Source: Streptomyces sp. NBC_01264 (GTDB lineage Bacteria > Actinomycetota > Actinomycetes > Streptomycetales > Streptomycetaceae). From it: a stretch of DNA of 64,000 bases. Where the stretch lies: NCBI RefSeq assembly GCF_026340675.1, contig NZ_JAPEOX010000002.1, positions 1,116,001 to 1,180,000 of the forward strand. Direction: 5' to 3'. Position numbers and translations under genes: made by a program. Below the pieces are notes generated by a model. The model had not been told where the DNA came from, ran no database searches, and worked only from the letters and a program-made list of their open reading frames with translations. How positions within the stretch are numbered: the stretch's first letter is position 1; every line of letters begins with the position of its first letter. This document shows, piece after piece, positions 60,429-64,000 of the stretch.

Positions 60429-60923
60429 TCAGGTGCGCCCCTCGCCCTCCTGCGCGTCCTTGAGTTCCGGCGCGTCCGCCGCCCAGTCGGCCAGGACCAC
60501 CCGGAAGCCCGCCGCGCGCACCGCCTGGCACACCAGCTCGTCGTCGTCCACCAGCATCCGCACCTCGCGGCCCCGCGAGATCCGCCGCAGGACCTCCAGC
60601 TTGGTCGTCCGGGCGGGCCGCCGGTCCTGGTTCCCGCGCATCCACACCCGCCCCTCGGGCAGCCCGTTCCGGACGAGCCAGTCCTCCGTGTCCGCGCGGC
60701 ACCGCTCCGGGCGGCCGGTGAGGTACGTGACCTCGCAGTCGGCCGCGCTCTCCACCGCGAGCGCGATCCCGCGGGTGAGGGGCGGATCGGCCGGGGCCGC
60801 ACCGAAGAACCCGCTCCAGTCGCGCGGCCGGCGCTCCAGGAAGTGCTGGCGGTGGGCGGTGTCGGCCAGGGTGTTGTCGATGTCGAAGACGGCCAGGGGC
60901 CGTCGGTTCTGAGTCTCGGTCAC
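60429..60923 (-). CDS. HAD-superfamily phosphatase (polynucleotide kinase 3'-phosphatase-like)
   Basis: 164 residues from GTG 60923. HAD motifs: FDIDNTLAD (motif I), TYLTGRPE (II), Lys in ARTTKLEVLRR (III) and LVDDDELV (IV). The compact capless layout resembles the phosphatase domain of bacterial polynucleotide kinases. No kinase domain is present. Substrate unknown. Confidence 0.82.
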   Translation of the reverse strand: MTETQNRRPLAVFDIDNTLADTAHRQHFLERRPRDWSGFFGAAPADPPLTRGIALAVESAADCEVTYLTGRPERCRADTEDWLVRNGLPEGRVWMRGNQDRRPARTTKLEVLRRISRGREVRMLVDDDELVCQAVRAAGFRVVLADWAADAPELKDAQEGEGRT

Positions 60924-60935
60924 CCCGCCAGCCTA

Positions 60936-60995
60936 AGCACCGCCGGCCCGAGCACCGCCGGCCCGAGCACCGCCGGTCCCAGCACCGCCGGCCCG
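60936..60995. repeat. Four 15-bp tandem repeats in a divergent promoter
   Basis: Four head-to-tail copies of AGCACCGCCGGCCCG, one with two changes, starting 13 bp upstream of the HAD phosphatase start and ending 59 bp before the LLM oxidoreductase start. Copy-number change would alter spacing in both promoters. Confidence 0.9.
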
Positions 60996-61054
60996 CGGGG
61001 ACCCCGTCCCGATGCCTCGGGGAATCCTGATGCCCCCCACGCGTTGAACCCTGT

Positions 61055-62125
61055 GTGATCCGCACCCTCTCGATACTCGACCGGTCCCGCACCCGCGCGG
61101 GGCACCCCGCCGCCCAGGCCCTGCGCGACACCGTGGAGCTCGCGCGCACCGCCGAGCGGCTCGGATACCGCAGGTTCTGGGTCTCCGAGCACCACAGCGT
61201 GCCCGGGGTCGCCGGTTCCGCGCCCACGGTGCTCGCCGCGGCCGTGGCCGGGGCGACCGCCCGGATCCGCGTCGGCACGGGCGGTGTGATGCTGCCCAAC
61301 CACCAGCCGCTGGTCGTCGCGGAGCAGTTCGGGGTGCTGGAGTCGCTGTTCCCCGGCCGGATCGACATGGGGCTCGGCCGCTCGGTCGGCTTCACTGGCG
61401 GGATCCGCCGCGCGCTCGGCCGGGACACCGCCGACGCCGACCGGTTCGAGGAGCAGCTCGCGGAGCTGCTGGGCTGGCTCGACGGCTCCCAGCGGGCGCA
61501 CCCCGAGGTGCACGCCCGCCCGGCGGAGGGGATGCGGATCCCGGCGTACGTGCTGGCCACCGGCGAGGGAGCGGGGATCGCGGCCCGCGCCGGCCTGCCC
61601 CTGGTCGTCGGGGACCTGCGCAACCGGGCCCGGGTCGCGGAGATCGTCACGGCCTACCGCGCGGAGTTCCGGCCCTCCTCCTGGGGTGCGCGGCCGTACG
61701 TCGTGGCTTCCGGGACGGTCGCGGTGGCTGCCTCCGCGGAGGCAGCCCGGCGGATCCTGGTGCCCGAGGCCTGGGCGGTCGCGTACTCCCGCACCCAGGG
61801 CACTTTCCCGCCGCTCCGCCCGGCCGAGGAGATCGAGGCGCTCCCCATGAGCCCCAAGGAGCGGGAGCTGTACGAGAGCGCCCTCGCCGGGCACATCCAC
61901 GGCACGGAGGAGCAGGTCGCGGCGGAACTGTCCGAGGTGGCGGAGCTGACCGGGGCGGACGAGCTGCTGGCCACCACGTCCACGTACGACCGGACGGCGC
62001 TGCTGGACTCCTTCGGACGGCTCGCCCGGCTCACGGGCCTCACGGAGCACCGGGACGGGCACGCGGAGGGGCGCGCGGACGGCGATGCGGACACCGCCGG
62101 GCAGCCCGCGGGCGTCGGACACTAA
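61055..62125 (+). CDS. LLM-class flavin-dependent oxidoreductase
   Basis: 356 residues from GTG 61055; the ribosome binding site is weak. Family features: RRFWVSEHHSVPGVAGSAPT, RIRVGTGGVMLPNHQPLVVA, EQFGVLESLFPGRIDMGLGR, as in the MsnO8-like LLM group of FMN-dependent TIM-barrel enzymes. The stop codon TAA (62123-62125) coincides with the target duplication of the downstream IS5-type element. The last 20 residues are low-complexity. Confidence 0.9.
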   Translation: MIRTLSILDRSRTRAGHPAAQALRDTVELARTAERLGYRRFWVSEHHSVPGVAGSAPTVLAAAVAGATARIRVGTGGVMLPNHQPLVVAEQFGVLESLFPGRIDMGLGRSVGFTGGIRRALGRDTADADRFEEQLAELLGWLDGSQRAHPEVHARPAEGMRIPAYVLATGEGAGIAARAGLPLVVGDLRNRARVAEIVTAYRAEFRPSSWGARPYVVASGTVAVAASAEAARRILVPEAWAVAYSRTQGTFPPLRPAEEIEALPMSPKERELYESALAGHIHGTEEQVAAELSEVAELTGADELLATTSTYDRTALLDSFGRLARLTGLTEHRDGHAEGRADGDADTAGQPAGVGH

Positions 62126-63109
62126 GACCGACCGGCAAATGGATCACTTGAGGCGTCGGGTGGTGGGGCGGTCGGCCCAGCGGTAGCGGCTCGTTGCTCG
62201 ACGGATGAGCATGCGGAGCGTGACGAGGGCGGCGGCCAGGTACAGGTAGAAGTCCACGATGCTGCCGCTCTTCTCTGTGCAGCGCCGCAGCTTGCCGTAG
62301 TCGTTCATCCACGAGTGCGTGCGCTCGACCACCCAGCGCTTGCCGGCTTGGATCGGGGCTGGCACGCCCTTACGCGCGATCTCGGCCGTGAATCCCAACT
62401 CGGCTATAAGCGCACGGGACGTGGTGCTGTCGTAGCCGCGGTCGAGGTTGACGTTGACCGCCGTCGGCATTGCGCCGACCTGTGCCTTCGCCGCCTCCAG
62501 GGTGGGGCCCAGCAGGGGTGAGTCGTGCCGGTTCGCGCCGGCGGAGACGATTCCGATCGGGACACCGCAGGCGTCGGAGGCGACCGAGCGTTTCAGTCCT
62601 TGCTTGCCCCGGTCGACCGGGGAGCGTCCCGCCTTCTCACCGCCGGACGGGGCCTTGGTGATGCAGCCGTCCACCGAGATCTCGCCCAGCCCGAGACCGA
62701 TCATCCGGTCGTGCGCCTCGAGAGCCAGTGCGTGGACCTTCTCGGATATCCCCAGTTCAGACCACTCCTTGACGCGGCGTCTGATGGTGCGGTCGGAGCA
62801 TCCGGGGGTGGAGATGCGCTCGTAGCCTGAGCCGTGGACCAGCGCGAGCACGACGTGCTCGAAGACCGTCCGGTCAGCGATCCGGCGGCGGTGGCAGCCC
62901 AGCGGGTGGTCCGCAGCGAACTCTCGCCGGGCGGGCAGGAGGGCGGAGAACTGGTCCCAGAGGGGTTCGAGCAGGCAAGATGGCAGCGCGGGCACGGCCG
63001 TCCTTCGTGATCACTGAGCGTAGAGAACTCCATGATCACGTGGACCCGTGCCCGCACTGCATCCACCGCGCTCGATCACTCGACAGAGGCTGCCTATTGC
63101 CGGTCGGTC
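62126..63109 (-). mobile_element. IS5-family insertion sequence, complete
   Basis: A 984-bp element with inverted ends GACCGACCGGCAA (left) and its complement TTGCCGGTCGGTC (right). TAA is present immediately outside both ends (62123-62125 and 63110-63112), a 3-bp TNA target duplication as in several IS5 groups. The transposase is intact, so insertion was probably recent. Confidence 0.88.
62144..62995 (-). CDS. IS5-family transposase
   Basis: 283 residues from GTG 62995. The N-terminal domain of unknown function (DUF4096-like) has HPLGCHRRRIADRTVFEHVV and SDRTIRRRVKEWSELGI. The DDE triad is D in ISVDGCITKAPSGGEKAG, D in VNLDRGYDS and E in WVVERTHSWMNDYGKLRR. The last motif is diagnostic for the IS5 family. 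Intact frame. Confidence 0.93.
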   Translation of the reverse strand: MPALPSCLLEPLWDQFSALLPARREFAADHPLGCHRRRIADRTVFEHVVLALVHGSGYERISTPGCSDRTIRRRVKEWSELGISEKVHALALEAHDRMIGLGLGEISVDGCITKAPSGGEKAGRSPVDRGKQGLKRSVASDACGVPIGIVSAGANRHDSPLLGPTLEAAKAQVGAMPTAVNVNLDRGYDSTTSRALIAELGFTAEIARKGVPAPIQAGKRWVVERTHSWMNDYGKLRRCTEKSGSIVDFYLYLAAALVTLRMLIRRATSRYRWADRPTTRRLK

Positions 63110-63122
63110 TAAACTAGGACGA

Positions 63123-64000
63123 ATGCACCAGCCCGTCGCGCCCGCCCCGCACGCCACCACCCCGCACGCCCACGATCCCTACGTCCGCGTCCGCGGAGCC
63201 CGGGAGCACAATCTGCGCGGGGTCGACGTGGACGTTCCGCGGGACGCGCTGACGGTGTTCACCGGGGTCTCCGGCTCCGGGAAGAGCTCGCTGGCCTTCG
63301 GCACGCTCTTCGCCGAGGCGCAGCGCCGGTACTTCAAGTCCGTGGCCCCGTACGCCCGCCGGCTGATCCACCAGATCGGCGCGCCGAAGGTCGACTCCGT
63401 CACCGGGCTCCCGCCGGCCGTCTCGCTGGAGCAGCGGCGCTCCTCCCCCGGGTCCCGGTCCTCGGTCGGGACGGTGACCATGCTGTCCAACTCGCTGCGG
63501 ATGCTGTACTCGCGGGCGGGCTCCTACCCGCCGGGCGCCGACCGCCTGGACTCCGACGCCTTCTCCCCCAACACCGCCGCCGGGGCCTGCCCTTCCTGTC
63601 ACGGGCTCGGCCGCGTGCACGGCACGAGCGAGGAACTGCTGGTGCCCGACGCCGGGCTGTCGATCCGTCAGGATGCCATTGCCGCCTGGCCGGGCGCCTG
63701 GCAGGGCAAGAACCTGCGCGACATCCTGGAGGCCCTCGGCCACGACGTGGACGCGCCCTGGCGGGAGCTCCCGACGGCCGACCGCGAGTGGATCCTGTTC
63801 ACCGAGGAGCAGCCGGTGGTGACGGTGCATCCGGTGCGCGAGGCCGACCGGATCCAACGGCCCTACCAGGGCACGTACATGAGCGCCCACCGGTACGTGA
63901 TGCGGACCTTCTCCGACAGCAAGAGCCTCACCCTGCGGGCCCGCGCCGAGAAGTTCCTGAACGATGCGCCGTGCCCGGTGTGCGAGGGCAGGCGGCTGCG
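63123..64000 (+). CDS. UvrA-like ABC ATPase (UvrA2 type), partial
   Basis: An open frame from ATG 63123 runs off the right edge (292 codons visible). Walker A is VFTGVSGSGKSSLAFGTLFA (about residues 42-61), followed by RRYFKSVAPYARRLIHQIG. The zinc-module cysteines CPSCHGLG and CPVCEGRRL are present. Compared with canonical UvrA, the stretch after SVGTVTMLSNSLRMLYSRAG is short and lacks the UvrB-binding insert, as in UvrA2 and drug-resistance UvrA paralogues. Probably damage or DNA-intercalator tolerance. The IS5 element now separates it from the LLM gene. Confidence 0.88.
   Translation, partial: MHQPVAPAPHATTPHAHDPYVRVRGAREHNLRGVDVDVPRDALTVFTGVSGSGKSSLAFGTLFAEAQRRYFKSVAPYARRLIHQIGAPKVDSVTGLPPAVSLEQRRSSPGSRSSVGTVTMLSNSLRMLYSRAGSYPPGADRLDSDAFSPNTAAGACPSCHGLGRVHGTSEELLVPDAGLSIRQDAIAAWPGAWQGKNLRDILEALGHDVDAPWRELPTADREWILFTEEQPVVTVHPVREADRIQRPYQGTYMSAHRYVMRTFSDSKSLTLRARAEKFLNDAPCPVCEGRRL

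Overview
The window is high-GC (about 70%) DNA with strong third-position GC bias, AAGGAG-type ribosome binding sites and frequent GTG starts. Together with a complete ergothioneine core operon, a mycothiol-type PIG-L deacetylase, DasR-like operators, an eukaryotic-type Ser/Thr kinase and many secreted proteins, this points to Streptomyces or a close relative. The mix of regulators, oxidoreductases, insertion sequences and decayed genes resembles the accessory arm regions of a linear chromosome. No rRNA, tRNA or CRISPR array was seen.

Left part (1-13 kb). A membrane protein runs off the left edge. An IS481-type element follows, with CTAG at both ends. Next come an efflux pump with a frameshifted TetX-like monooxygenase, a GH29 fucosidase divergent from an AraC regulator, a DUF4241 protein, an orphan sugar-binding lipoprotein, and small housekeeping enzymes. 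A MarR regulator has well-preserved operator palindromes, but its divergent target (an EthD-domain gene) carries an in-frame stop, and the DNA beyond holds remnants of an extradiol dioxygenase and a response regulator.

Middle-left (13-26 kb). A transmembrane Ser/Thr kinase is divergent from a protein fusing an FHA phosphothreonine-binding domain to an FAD monooxygenase. This is the most interesting module in the window. Beside it are two secreted proteins, an NPP1/NLP necrosis-inducing-like protein and a ricin-lectin/beta-helix protein with a DasR-like site upstream. From 20.1 to 21.6 kb lie three overlapping pseudogenes, each missing internal segments. A CrtC-like protein with a TetR regulator and a secreted beta-propeller with an XRE regulator follow.

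Middle-right (26-50 kb). Mostly single-gene enzymes: pirin, TPR protein, RsmC/RlmG-like methyltransferase, an IS110 element dropped between that gene and its terminator, a large secreted penicillin-acylase-family hydrolase, metallophosphoesterase, an SDR lacking its catalytic Tyr, PIG-L deacetylase, a quinone oxidoreductase whose stop lies in a 7-bp tandem repeat, a duplicated unknown gene (one copy broken), a disulfide oxidoreductase and thioredoxin pair, a benzaldehyde-dehydrogenase-like enzyme and PcaF-like thiolase suggesting aromatic catabolism, and a LacI-controlled MFS/hydrolase locus.

Right part (50-64 kb). RidA and TetR are divergent; TetR overlaps a PemK/MazF-fold protein, which is tail-to-tail with a bacterial PARG. 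The translationally coupled egtABCD operon (no egtE here) converges with an olsB-olsA ornithine-lipid operon whose last gene overlaps egtD antisense by 196 bp. A DasA-like lipoprotein with its own DasR-like operator, a dodecin, a HAD phosphatase, and an LLM flavin oxidoreductase follow; an IS5-type element sits exactly at the oxidoreductase stop codon. A UvrA2-like ATPase runs off the right edge.
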